From the NCBI GenBank assembly GCA_028282185.1, contig JANQIJ010000089.1, positions 1 through 5,525 on the forward strand: 5,525 nt of DNA. The letters run 5' to 3'. Shown piece by piece: positions 1-5,525 of the stretch. Made by a program: the position numbers and the translations under genes. How positions within the stretch are numbered: position 1 is the stretch's first letter; every line of letters begins with the position of its first letter. Source of the stretch: Rhodospirillales bacterium (GTDB lineage Bacteria; Pseudomonadota; Alphaproteobacteria; Rhodospirillales; Casp-alpha2). The notes beneath the pieces are model-generated. The model worked only from the letters and a program-made list of their open reading frames with translations, did no database searches and was not told the origin of the DNA.

Positions 1-222
1 TGAACACGGCATCACCGCCGAAGAACCCGCCGGCGCCAAACAGCGGCTTTGCGCCGTCAATGACCTGGCCCTGTCCGATCGCGCCGACGGCGGTCCCGCG
101 CCCCATCCCCTGGGCCCGTAGGCGGCGAAAGCGACCTGCCGCCGCCGGTCCCATGACATATGCCGACAACGGTCGAGCCGGAAACGGCGCGGCCAGAGCG
201 GCCGCCCGGATCATACCCGCTC
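1..222. other. Unassigned left-edge segment with competing partial reading frames
   Basis: No gene is recognised here. On the minus strand a frame is open from an ATG at 214 to the window edge. It encodes about 71 residues rich in Gly and Ala, starts 8 bases beyond the Nit1 stop, and has a GAGAG stretch 5 bases before the ATG that could serve as a ribosome binding site. On the plus strand a frame using the same triplets runs from base 2 to a TAG at 119-121 and could be the last 39 codons of a convergent gene. Third-position GC is high in both, slightly higher for the minus frame over bases 2-118. Bases 189-205 form a 6-bp GC hairpin with a 5-base loop but no T tract. The minus frame would continue the operon; the plus frame would be the end of an opposing gene. 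Neither translation resembles a family I know, including DUF1178, which I would have expected after Nit in this cluster. Confidence 0.3.
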
Positions 223-1065
223 TCAGTTCGGCGTTTCCGCCCCATCGAACGCCCGGTCGTGGGTCAGCGACGGCACCTTGGCCCGTGCCTGATCGACCAG
301 GGACAGGTCGATATCGGCAAGGACGATGCCTTCGTCTTCGCCGCCGTCGGCGATGACCTCGCCCCAGGGGTCGACGATCAGCGAATGTCCGTAGGTCTTG
401 CGCCCGTCCATGTGTTGGCCGGTTTGCGCCGGGGCAAACACGAAACAACCGTTCTCAATCGCCCTTGCGCGCAGCAGGACATGCCAATGGGCCCGTCCGG
501 TGGGCCGGGTGAACGCCGCCGGAACGCTCAGCAGGCGCGCCCCCGCCTGGGCCAGGCGGCGGTAAAGATGGGGAAAGCGGATGTCGTAACAGACGGTCAT
601 TCCCAGTCCGCCCCAAGGCGTTTCGGCCAGACAGGCTCTCGGCCCCGGCTCGTAACTCTTGCTTTCGCGGTAACTTTCGCCGTTTTCCAGATCGACATCG
701 AACATATGGATCTTGTCATAGGTGGCGACGACCTCGCCAGCGGCGGAAATCAGCACCGACCGGTTGGCGAATTTGCGCTCTTTGGTCTCGTGCTCAACCA
801 CCATCGAGCCGATCAGCAGCCAAACACCGGCCGAGCGGGCAGCCTCGCAAAACCGGGGCAGCGACGGATCGGCCTTCCACTGGGTGACCTTGGGCGCGAC
901 CTTCCTGGCGCCCGTTTCGACCAGGGTGACGACTTCCGGAAACATCACGAAATCGGCGCCCGCGGCTTTTGCCTCGGCAACGCGATCGACGATCATCGCC
1001 GTATTGGCGACGGGGTCGTTGCCGGAATTGGTTTGCACCAGGGCGGCTTTGAATTGCGCGATCAT
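223..1065 (-). CDS. Nit1-type carbon-nitrogen hydrolase, probable deaminated glutathione amidase
   Basis: This 280-residue protein is a complete member of the nitrilase superfamily, whose enzymes hydrolyse amide C-N bonds through a Glu-Lys-Cys triad. The triad is visible as E44 in FPEVV, K118 in YDKIHMFD and C159 in VCYDIRFP; E204 in LLRARAIEN is the usual supporting glutamate. The C-terminal half (AHWHVLLRARAIEN, then AQTGQH, then YGHSLIVDPWG) follows the Nit1 pattern more closely than Nit2 omega-amidase as I remember both. Nit1 enzymes remove the alpha-ketoglutaramate-like end of deaminated glutathione, a product of transaminase side reactions, and act in the cytosol. No signal peptide or membrane segment is seen. 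The start fits the family because FKAALVQTNS follows almost at once. There is no clear Shine-Dalgarno site, and a hairpin ends directly at the ATG. It lies 40 bases after grxC and is probably co-transcribed with it. The family call is very secure; the substrate is inferred from motifs. Confidence 0.95.
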   Translation of the reverse strand: MIAQFKAALVQTNSGNDPVANTAMIVDRVAEAKAAGADFVMFPEVVTLVETGARKVAPKVTQWKADPSLPRFCEAARSAGVWLLIGSMVVEHETKERKFANRSVLISAAGEVVATYDKIHMFDVDLENGESYRESKSYEPGPRACLAETPWGGLGMTVCYDIRFPHLYRRLAQAGARLLSVPAAFTRPTGRAHWHVLLRARAIENGCFVFAPAQTGQHMDGRKTYGHSLIVDPWGEVIADGGEDEGIVLADIDLSLVDQARAKVPSLTHDRAFDGAETPN

Positions 1066-1116
1066 GGATCGGTTTTAGAGCATTTCAGGGTTGGATTGAA
1101 ACGCTCTAATCGATCC
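1066..1116 (-). repeat. Palindromic hairpin element between grxC and the Nit1 gene
   Basis: Arms at 1075-1087 and 1097-1109 are inverted copies of 13 bases with a single mismatch, around a 9-base loop at 1088-1096. In minus-strand RNA the mismatch becomes a G-U pair, so all 13 positions pair. An outer stem of 6 bp (1066-1071 with 1111-1116) extends it after a small asymmetric internal loop. The element contains the TAG stop of grxC (1106-1108) and ends at the base before the Nit1 ATG. The inner arm, which begins TTAGAGC, resembles short dispersed palindromes I recall from alphaproteobacterial genomes, so it is probably one copy of such a family. No T run follows, so it does not look like an intrinsic terminator. 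It could affect mRNA processing or the access of ribosomes to the Nit1 start. The pairing is seen directly; the repeat family is from memory. Confidence 0.65.
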
Positions 1117-1366
1117 CGAGCATGGCGTCCAGTTCGCCCCGTGCATCCAACCGATGAATGCCGTCACAATCGCCAATATGCGCACCGTCGGCGAAAACCT
1201 GGGGTACCGTGCGCGAGCCCGCCCGTTCGGCCATGTCGCGCCGTTTGCCCGGCGACATCATGACGTCGATCTCATCGAACGCCACGCCCTTGTCGCTCAA
1301 CAGCCGTTTGGCCGCGTGGCAATAGGGGCAGAAGGGCGTGGTGTAGATTTCGATTTTCTTGCTCAC
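1106..1366 (-). CDS. grxC: Glutaredoxin 3 (GrxC)
   Basis: This is a small cytosolic dithiol glutaredoxin, a thioredoxin-fold protein that uses glutathione to reduce protein disulfides and mixed disulfides. The active site CPYC follows the beta strand KIEIYTTPF, as in E. coli Grx3. TVPQVF, with the family cis-proline, and the final LDARGELDAML are also typical. The glutathione-contacting GGCDD of E. coli reads GDCDG here, so a conserved glycine is replaced by aspartate. I chose the GTG at 1366, giving 86 residues, because that is the family length and a GGA lies 9 bases upstream. An in-frame ATG at 1390 would add eight residues (MNRAGSKA) but has no ribosome binding site and weaker codon bias. 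A TATATT sequence 5 bases before that ATG could be a -10 box of a leaderless transcript, but no -35 box is seen. The gene lies between comF and the Nit1 gene, and its stop codon sits inside a palindromic element. Confidence 0.95.
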   Translation of the reverse strand: MSKKIEIYTTPFCPYCHAAKRLLSDKGVAFDEIDVMMSPGKRRDMAERAGSRTVPQVFADGAHIGDCDGIHRLDARGELDAMLGID

Positions 1367-1438
1367 GGCTTTCGATCCGGCTCTATTCATCGATCAATAT
1401 AGCGACGGTTCCTTCATATAGGCGCCGGCGGCGATATC

Positions 1439-2302
1439 TCAATGGGCCGGGCGGACAACGCGCGCCAATGTCAGGACATCGACCTGGGCCGCGCCGCCGC
1501 GCAACAGCACCCGGGCACAAGCCGATACCGTGGCGCCCGTGGTATAGACGTCATCGACCAGCAAAACCCGCCGGCCCCGCACGCCGCCGGCCAATCTGGG
1601 ATTGAGACGAAACGCACCGCGCACGTTGCGCGCCCGGCCGGCGAAATCCAGCCCCCCTTGCGACGGGGTGCGGCGACGGCGGATCAGCAGGTCGGGGACC
1701 AGGGGCAACGTGGTTTCTCGGGCCAGGGCGCGGCCCAGCAATGCCGCCTGATTGTAGCGGCGGGTGACGAACCGGGTCCAATGCAGGGGCACCGGGACGA
1801 TCAGATCGGCGGTTTCGACCAACTCGCCGCCGGCGCGTGCCAGCCAGCGACCGAAGGCGGGCGCGGCCTCGGTCCGGTCGGCATGCTTGAAACCGAGGAT
1901 CAGGTCACGGCTGGCATCGTCATAGACCAGCACGGCGCGGGCGCGGGCGAACACCGGGCGATGGCGCAGACAGGCGGCGCAAAGGGTTGCTGGCCCGACC
2001 TCGAATTCAAACGGTAGGCCGCAGGCGTCGCAGGTCGGCGCGCCTAGGAAAGAGATCGCTTGCCAACAGGAGGGACACAGGCTGCCGGGTTCGGCAACGA
2101 TCGTGCCGCATTTCAGGCAATGAGGCGGCAGCAGGACGTCAAGCACCCGCCGGCCGAGGGCACGCAAATCAAGCGCCCAAGCTGCGCGGCCGCTGGCATC
2201 GCCATCACCTTCGACGCGCGTTTCGGCATGGAGACCGGCCCGACCCCGCCGTGACGCCGCCGCACCTCTCCGGTCATTTATGTGTTCGGCCGGTTGTGTC
2301 AT
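1439..2302 (-). CDS. comF: ComF family protein (zinc ribbon plus phosphoribosyltransferase-like domain)
   Basis: From the ATG at 2302 the protein has 287 residues. Four CxxC pairs at about residues 62-65, 76-79, 91-94 and 108-111 form the double zinc ribbon of ComF proteins. The C-terminal part is a phosphoribosyltransferase fold with the PRPP-binding motif LLVDDVYTTGAT at 247-258 and the family motif RRYNQAALLGRALA near 181-194. ComF/GntX homologues are linked to DNA uptake or nucleic-acid handling; the role in alphaproteobacteria is poorly defined. The start is uncertain. The first 45 or so residues have low third-position GC and no family resemblance. TTG at 2167 would give 242 residues, close to the usual family length, and GTG at 2146 is another choice. 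None has a good ribosome binding site. A still longer frame to 2485 would overlap the divergent methyltransferase and is unlikely. It appears to be the first gene of the comF-grxC-Nit1 operon. Confidence 0.93.
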   Translation of the reverse strand: MTQPAEHINDRRGAAASRRGRAGLHAETRVEGDGDASGRAAWALDLRALGRRVLDVLLPPHCLKCGTIVAEPGSLCPSCWQAISFLGAPTCDACGLPFEFEVGPATLCAACLRHRPVFARARAVLVYDDASRDLILGFKHADRTEAAPAFGRWLARAGGELVETADLIVPVPLHWTRFVTRRYNQAALLGRALARETTLPLVPDLLIRRRRTPSQGGLDFAGRARNVRGAFRLNPRLAGGVRGRRVLLVDDVYTTGATVSACARVLLRGGAAQVDVLTLARVVRPAH

Positions 2303-2311
2303 ACAAACACG
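2240..2311. promoter_or_regulatory. Probable divergent promoter region between comF and the methyltransferase
   Basis: This is the only place where the leftward comF operon and the rightward methyltransferase gene could be driven, unless their promoters lie inside coding sequence. Its right half (about 2272-2311) is richer in A and T than the flanks. On the minus strand ATGACA (near 2296-2301) resembles a -35 box and CATAAA further on resembles a -10 box, but the spacing of about 14 bases is short. Transcription from there would start inside the 2302 version of comF and would therefore favour the shorter comF. On the plus strand no Shine-Dalgarno site precedes the methyltransferase ATG. The location is inferred from gene layout; the boxes are weak. 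Confidence 0.3.
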
Positions 2312-3259
2312 ATGACGGAAACCATGCAGGTGTTCAATCGGCGCAAGGTCCGCCAGCACCGTGACCGAGCGGCAGCCGATTGGCGACAAAACGATTTCTT
2401 GTTCCGCGCCACCGCGGACCGGCTGACCGACCGGCTGGAAGACATCACCCACCGTTTTCCCCTGGCGCTCGACCTGGGGTGTCACGGGGGTGAGGTCGCG
2501 GACGTCGTGTTCGGCCGCGGCCGACCCGGCATGGCGGGGATCGAACGTTTAATCCAGACGGACCTGTCGCCGGCCCTGGCGGCGCGGGCACGGCGGGACG
2601 GCGGGGCGACGCCGGTGGTCGCGGCCGACGAAGAGTTCCTGCCGTTCGCCGACGGCGCATTCGACGCCGTGCTGTCGAACCTGTCTCTGCATTGGGTCAA
2701 CGACCTGCCAGGCGCGCTGCTGCAAATTCGCCGGGCGCTGCGCCCGGACGGCCTCTTCCTGGCGTCGATGCTGGGCGGCGAGACCCTGCATGAACTGCGC
2801 GATTGCCTTGCCGAAGCCGAAATCGCCGCCGCCGGCGGGCTGAGCCCCCGCGTATCTCCGTTCGCCGACGTCCGCGACGCCGGCGGCTTGTTGCAGCGCG
2901 CCGGCTTCGCCCTGCCGGTGGTCGATGCGGATAGCCTGACCGTGAGTTACGATGACCCGCTGAAACTGCTGCGCGATCTGCGCGCCATGGGCGAGAGCAA
3001 CGCCACGGCGGCGGCGCGCGGCGGCCTGATGCGGCGCGACGTCCTGGCCGGCGCCCTGGCGCTGTACGAAGAGCGCCATCGCGATACCGATGGCCGTCTG
3101 CCGGCGACCTTCCAAATCATCACCCTGACGGCCTGGGCGCCGGCGGCGACCCAGCAACAGCCCCTGAAGCCGGGCTCGGCCCGGCAACGTTTGGCCGATG
3201 CCCTGGACAGCGAGGAGGTCAGCCTGGGTGAAAAAGCGCAGCCGGATCGGCGGCGCTGA
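2312..3259 (+). CDS. NDUFAF5/BioC-like SAM-dependent methyltransferase-fold protein, probable complex I assembly factor
   Basis: This 315-residue protein has a class I SAM-binding fold and closely matches human NDUFAF5 as I remember it. Shared stretches are FPLALDLGC (49-57), ADEEFLPF (105-112), LSLHWVNDLP (124-133), GGETLHELR (155-163), MGESN (226-230) and LPATFQI (263-269). The N-terminal MQVFNRRKVRQHRDRAA corresponds to the start of the mature mitochondrial protein. NDUFAF5 hydroxylates an arginine of the NDUFS7 (NuoB-type) subunit during complex I assembly, so a similar job on NuoB is likely here. SAM-binding motif I reads DLGCHGG rather than the usual GxGxG; D84 and D106 sit at the next two acidic ligand positions. 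The ATG at 2312 was chosen from the conserved TMQVF start; ATG at 2324 is possible, while ATG at 2282 would add ten unrelated residues. No Shine-Dalgarno site is visible. It diverges from comF and converges on the kinase. A generic BioC-like label is the cautious alternative. Confidence 0.93.
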   Translation: MTETMQVFNRRKVRQHRDRAAADWRQNDFLFRATADRLTDRLEDITHRFPLALDLGCHGGEVADVVFGRGRPGMAGIERLIQTDLSPALAARARRDGGATPVVAADEEFLPFADGAFDAVLSNLSLHWVNDLPGALLQIRRALRPDGLFLASMLGGETLHELRDCLAEAEIAAAGGLSPRVSPFADVRDAGGLLQRAGFALPVVDADSLTVSYDDPLKLLRDLRAMGESNATAAARGGLMRRDVLAGALALYEERHRDTDGRLPATFQIITLTAWAPAATQQQPLKPGSARQRLADALDSEEVSLGEKAQPDRRR

Positions 3260-3345
3260 GCCGGCCGGCTCGGACCGATCGGACATGGCCGGCCAAACGG
3301 CCCATGCCAACATCATCCTGGCTTTGCCGTTCGCCGGCGTGCCGC
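3258..3345. other. Convergent intergenic segment with GC-rich palindromes
   Basis: The methyltransferase and the histidine kinase end facing each other with 86 bases between their stop codons. A perfect 14-base palindrome at 3258-3271 (GAGCCGGCCGGCTC) begins inside the methyltransferase TGA. A second short hairpin has arms GGCCG at 3287-3291 and CGGCC at 3298-3302 around a 6-base loop. Neither is followed by a T run on either strand, so I do not call an intrinsic terminator, though transcript ends are expected here. No gene is visible in this stretch. Confidence 0.35.
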
Positions 3346-5517
3346 CTACTGTACTCCGGGCGAAATGGTCCCGGGGGGCGCGGACGAGCGCCCGGCCGGG
3401 AATCGCAAACGCGCGATCGTGCCCTGACCCGGCGTGCTGTCCAATTCCAATGCGCCGTCGTGCAGCTCCATCAAGGATTTGACGATGGCCAAGCCGAGGC
3501 CGGTGCCTTCGCGCCCCGCGCCCTCACTGACGCCGCGGCCGAAGGGCTCCAAGATCCGGTCCAGCAGAGTCATGTCGAAACCGACGCCTGTGTCTTCGAC
3601 GGTAAATACGAAGCCGTCGTCATCCAAGCCGGCCGTGACCGTCACCCGATCGCCCCGGTCCGAGAAATTGAGGGCATTGCTGATCAAATTCATCAGCGCC
3701 TGTTGGACGCAACATTCGTCCGCCAGCAACGCGGCATCGGCGGGGGCGGGGGCGAATGTCAGCTGTATCCCCGCCGCCGAGGCCTGGGCACGGAACAAGG
3801 CGTCCAGTTCCTTCAACACCTCGGCGACCGCCAGCGGGCGTTCGTCCAAGTGATACTTCCCGGCCTCGATCTTGGACAGGTCAAGGATGTTGGAAATCAA
3901 GGTCATCAGCACCCTGCCGCTGGACCGTATGTTGCGCGCGTAGTCGATGTACTTGCTGTCCGGCAACTCACCGGCCAACTGCAGTTCGATGAACTCGGAG
4001 AAGCCCAGGATCGCGGTCAAGGGTGTTCGAAGGTCGTGGCTCATGCGGGCCAGGAATTGCGATTTGGCCAAGTTCGCCTGTTCCGCCTTGAACCGTGTTA
4101 CCCGCAATTCGCGTTCCGCCTCGACCATCGGGGTGATGTCCCGGCCGACCCCGCGATAACCCGTGAACGCGCCTTCGGGATCGAAAACCGGCCGCCCGCT
4201 GATGCTCAGATAGACGACGCTGCCATCGTTGCGGGTGCGGGAAAAGCGGAAATCGGCGAACGGCTGATGCGCCTCCAACAACGCCTCGTGCGCCGCAAGC
4301 TCGCGCTCGCTGATGCCTTCCGGTTCGGTCTCTCGTCGGTTTTTGCCGTAGTGCTCGTCGGCCAGCATCCCGGAAACACCCTCGTTCTCGTGAGACACGT
4401 AGGTAAAGCGCAGGTTCTCGTCCTGCTCCCAGAACCAGTCGGCCCCGACCGAAGCGAAATCACGCAATCGCTGTTCGCTCTCGCGCGAGGACCTCTCGGC
4501 CCGTTTCTGGGCCGTGATGTCGATCGCCAGGGCCACGGTCGATCCATTTCGGAGCCGCTGCTCATTGACCAGAAACCAGCGGTCGCCGGGCCGCTCGATT
4601 TCGAACGACCCATTCGGATTGGCGTGTCGCGCGATCTGTTCGGCCAACCATTTTTCTTCTCGGCCGGCGGCCTGGGGATACTGGCCGGCTTCCAGATTGC
4701 GCCGCAGGTGATCGGCATAGAGAGTGCCCCGTTTGGTCTGGACAAGGGCTTCCCGGTTTACTTCGGCAAAGCGCTCGTTCCAGATCACCAACCGGTCGTC
4801 CGGCCCCCACAGGACGAACACCTCGCTCATCCCGTCGATCGCCGCGCGCAGCAATTCGTCAGCCTCGCGGGCGCGGCGCTCGGCCTCGAACTGGGGCGTC
4901 ATGTCAGTGCCGACGCCGCGATACCCCTGGAACACGCCGGTCGGCCCGTAGACCGGCCGGCCGCTGGTCGAAATCCGTTGAACCTGCCCGTCGGGCCCTT
5001 CGCGGGCGTACTGAAAATTCTTGAACGGACGGCGGTTGGCGAGGTCGTTCTTATGGGCCTGCCATTTTGGATTCGTCGCGTTGTCATCGGCCAGCTCCTC
5101 GCGGGTCTTACCGATGTGGAATTCGGGAGGCACGCCGGTGGCGTCGAAGATCCGGGGCGAGACATAGGTGAACCGCAGGTCGGCGTCCATTTCCCAATAC
5201 CAATCGGACGCGGCGTCCGCAAAATCGCGCAACCTGATCTCGCTTTCCCGAAGGTCCGCGCGGATCGCCATGATCTCCGCCTCCTTGTCCTCGACCCTGA
5301 GCGCGGCCAAGCAAAACGGGTAGATCACGACGAAGGTCACCACCGCCGCCGCACCGGCCGCGATCAGAACCTCGAACGGATCGGGAAAGGGGATGCCGAA
5401 GATGAGATGCATCGACAGGTCGCCGCCGACGCCGGCAACGAAGACCAGCAGACTGAAGACCATCGCCGATACGGTAACGCCGTAGAGCCGGATGAATCCG
5501 GTCAGTCGGGTAAGCAT
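3346..5517 (-). CDS. Membrane-bound multi-PAS sensor histidine kinase
   Basis: This 723-residue protein is an inner-membrane sensor kinase. Two hydrophobic segments (about 13-31 and 48-73) sit at the N terminus with a short loop between them. Next come a PAS domain (about 91-214, with DWYWEMDADLRFTYVS), a different PAS region (about 218-340, with FVLWGPDDRLVIWNERF), and a third PAS (about 346-469) that repeats the first. A short helical linker leads to the HisKA domain with the phospho-acceptor H494 in MSHDLRTPL. The HATPase domain shows the N box NLISNALNF (610-618), G1 box DTGVGFD (642-648), EPFGRG (657-662) and G2 box GTGLGLAI (671-678). All key catalytic residues are present, so it should be active. 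It has no receiver domain and no partner regulator in the window, so it is an orphan here. The signal is unknown; no cofactor-binding residues can be assigned. The start at 5517 is provisional because the frame stays open to the window edge and only 8 upstream bases are seen. Confidence 0.96.
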   Translation of the reverse strand: MLTRLTGFIRLYGVTVSAMVFSLLVFVAGVGGDLSMHLIFGIPFPDPFEVLIAAGAAAVVTFVVIYPFCLAALRVEDKEAEIMAIRADLRESEIRLRDFADAASDWYWEMDADLRFTYVSPRIFDATGVPPEFHIGKTREELADDNATNPKWQAHKNDLANRRPFKNFQYAREGPDGQVQRISTSGRPVYGPTGVFQGYRGVGTDMTPQFEAERRAREADELLRAAIDGMSEVFVLWGPDDRLVIWNERFAEVNREALVQTKRGTLYADHLRRNLEAGQYPQAAGREEKWLAEQIARHANPNGSFEIERPGDRWFLVNEQRLRNGSTVALAIDITAQKRAERSSRESEQRLRDFASVGADWFWEQDENLRFTYVSHENEGVSGMLADEHYGKNRRETEPEGISERELAAHEALLEAHQPFADFRFSRTRNDGSVVYLSISGRPVFDPEGAFTGYRGVGRDITPMVEAERELRVTRFKAEQANLAKSQFLARMSHDLRTPLTAILGFSEFIELQLAGELPDSKYIDYARNIRSSGRVLMTLISNILDLSKIEAGKYHLDERPLAVAEVLKELDALFRAQASAAGIQLTFAPAPADAALLADECCVQQALMNLISNALNFSDRGDRVTVTAGLDDDGFVFTVEDTGVGFDMTLLDRILEPFGRGVSEGAGREGTGLGLAIVKSLMELHDGALELDSTPGQGTIARLRFPAGRSSAPPGTISPGVQ
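4111..4482 (-). repeat. Internal PAS duplication in the kinase, copy B
   Basis: This is the second copy, residues 346-469 of the kinase, placed just before the HisKA linker. It keeps the DW-WE signature (DWFWEQDENLRFTYVS), the GK pair after the first helices, and the closing GYRGVGRDITPMVEAER, which leads into the signalling helix. Its central residues differ from copy A, for example HENEGVSGML in place of PRIFDATGVP. An unrelated PAS region of about 130 residues separates the two copies. Confidence 0.85.
4876..5247 (-). repeat. Internal PAS duplication in the kinase, copy A
   Basis: Residues 91-214 of the histidine kinase match residues 346-469 (copy B) over 124 positions without any gap. 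I count 59 identities by hand, about 48 percent. The strongest matches are at both ends: ESE-RLRDFA, then LRFTYVS near the start, and SGRPV, GYRGVG and TP--EAER near the end. The middle, which normally forms the ligand pocket of a PAS domain, is much more divergent. This suggests an old tandem duplication followed by change in the sensing region. Confidence 0.85.
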
Positions 5518-5525
5518 GGGGAAGC

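Noticed and set aside
189..205. GC hairpin shortly after the Nit1 stop as a possible terminator
   Set aside because: The 6-bp stem is perfect but no T tract follows on either strand, and a possible downstream reading frame runs through it.
160..1263. Long plus-strand open frame of 367 codons opposite the Nit1 and grxC genes
   Set aside because: It is antisense to two clear family members, its translation is rich in Arg, Gly and His with no recognisable domain, and it arises from the high GC content.
1391..1438. Possible promoter for grxC between comF and grxC (TATATT)
   Set aside because: The -10-like hexamer is present, but no -35-like sequence is found at a suitable distance, and read-through from comF is simpler.
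2303..2485. N-terminal extension of comF up to an ATG at 2485
   Set aside because: It would overlap the conserved start of the divergent methyltransferase, and the added residues show no ComF resemblance.
2549..3316. Minus-strand open frame of 255 codons opposite the methyltransferase
   Set aside because: The plus strand encodes a protein with conserved NDUFAF5-like motifs; the antisense translation is low-complexity Ala, Gln, Arg and Gly.
4206..4745. Second minus-strand frame of 179 codons inside the histidine kinase
   Set aside because: It overlaps the PAS coding region in another frame and its translation is rich in Ser, Arg and Pro without domain features.

Overview
The window looks like ordinary chromosomal DNA of a GC-rich alphaproteobacterium, probably from the Rhodospirillales or a near relative. 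The evidence is the codon use, the gene family types, and a gene neighbourhood (ComF family protein, glutaredoxin 3, Nit-type amidase, with a methyltransferase facing the other way) that I recall as common in alphaproteobacteria. I see no mobile element, CRISPR array, rRNA or tRNA.

Layout. Bases 1-222 hold no gene I can name; weak partial reading frames run off the left edge on both strands. Three minus-strand genes follow, transcribed right to left as comF (1439-2302), grxC (about 1106-1366) and a Nit1-type carbon-nitrogen hydrolase (223-1065). A 51-bp palindromic element fills the grxC/Nit1 gap and covers the grxC stop codon. Divergent from comF is a plus-strand methyltransferase gene (2312-3259) that closely resembles the mitochondrial complex I assembly factor NDUFAF5. 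It converges on a long minus-strand membrane-bound histidine kinase (3346-5517) with three PAS-type sensor regions, the first and third of which are an internal duplication.

How the genes may work together. Glutaredoxin 3 uses glutathione as reductant. The Nit1 branch of the nitrilase superfamily is known to hydrolyse deaminated glutathione, a side product of transaminases. Their adjacency therefore suggests a small glutathione-linked repair and redox unit, though this is inference. ComF carries a zinc-ribbon and a phosphoribosyltransferase-like domain and may bind or process nucleic acid. The methyltransferase homologue is probably involved in respiratory complex I maturation. The histidine kinase has no receiver domain and no response regulator in view, so its output is unknown.

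I found no convincing new biological system. The points most worth checking are the hairpin that abuts the Nit1 start codon, the Nit1/glutaredoxin pairing, the NDUFAF5-like gene with an altered SAM-binding motif, the almost touching divergent starts of comF and the methyltransferase, and the PAS duplication in the kinase.
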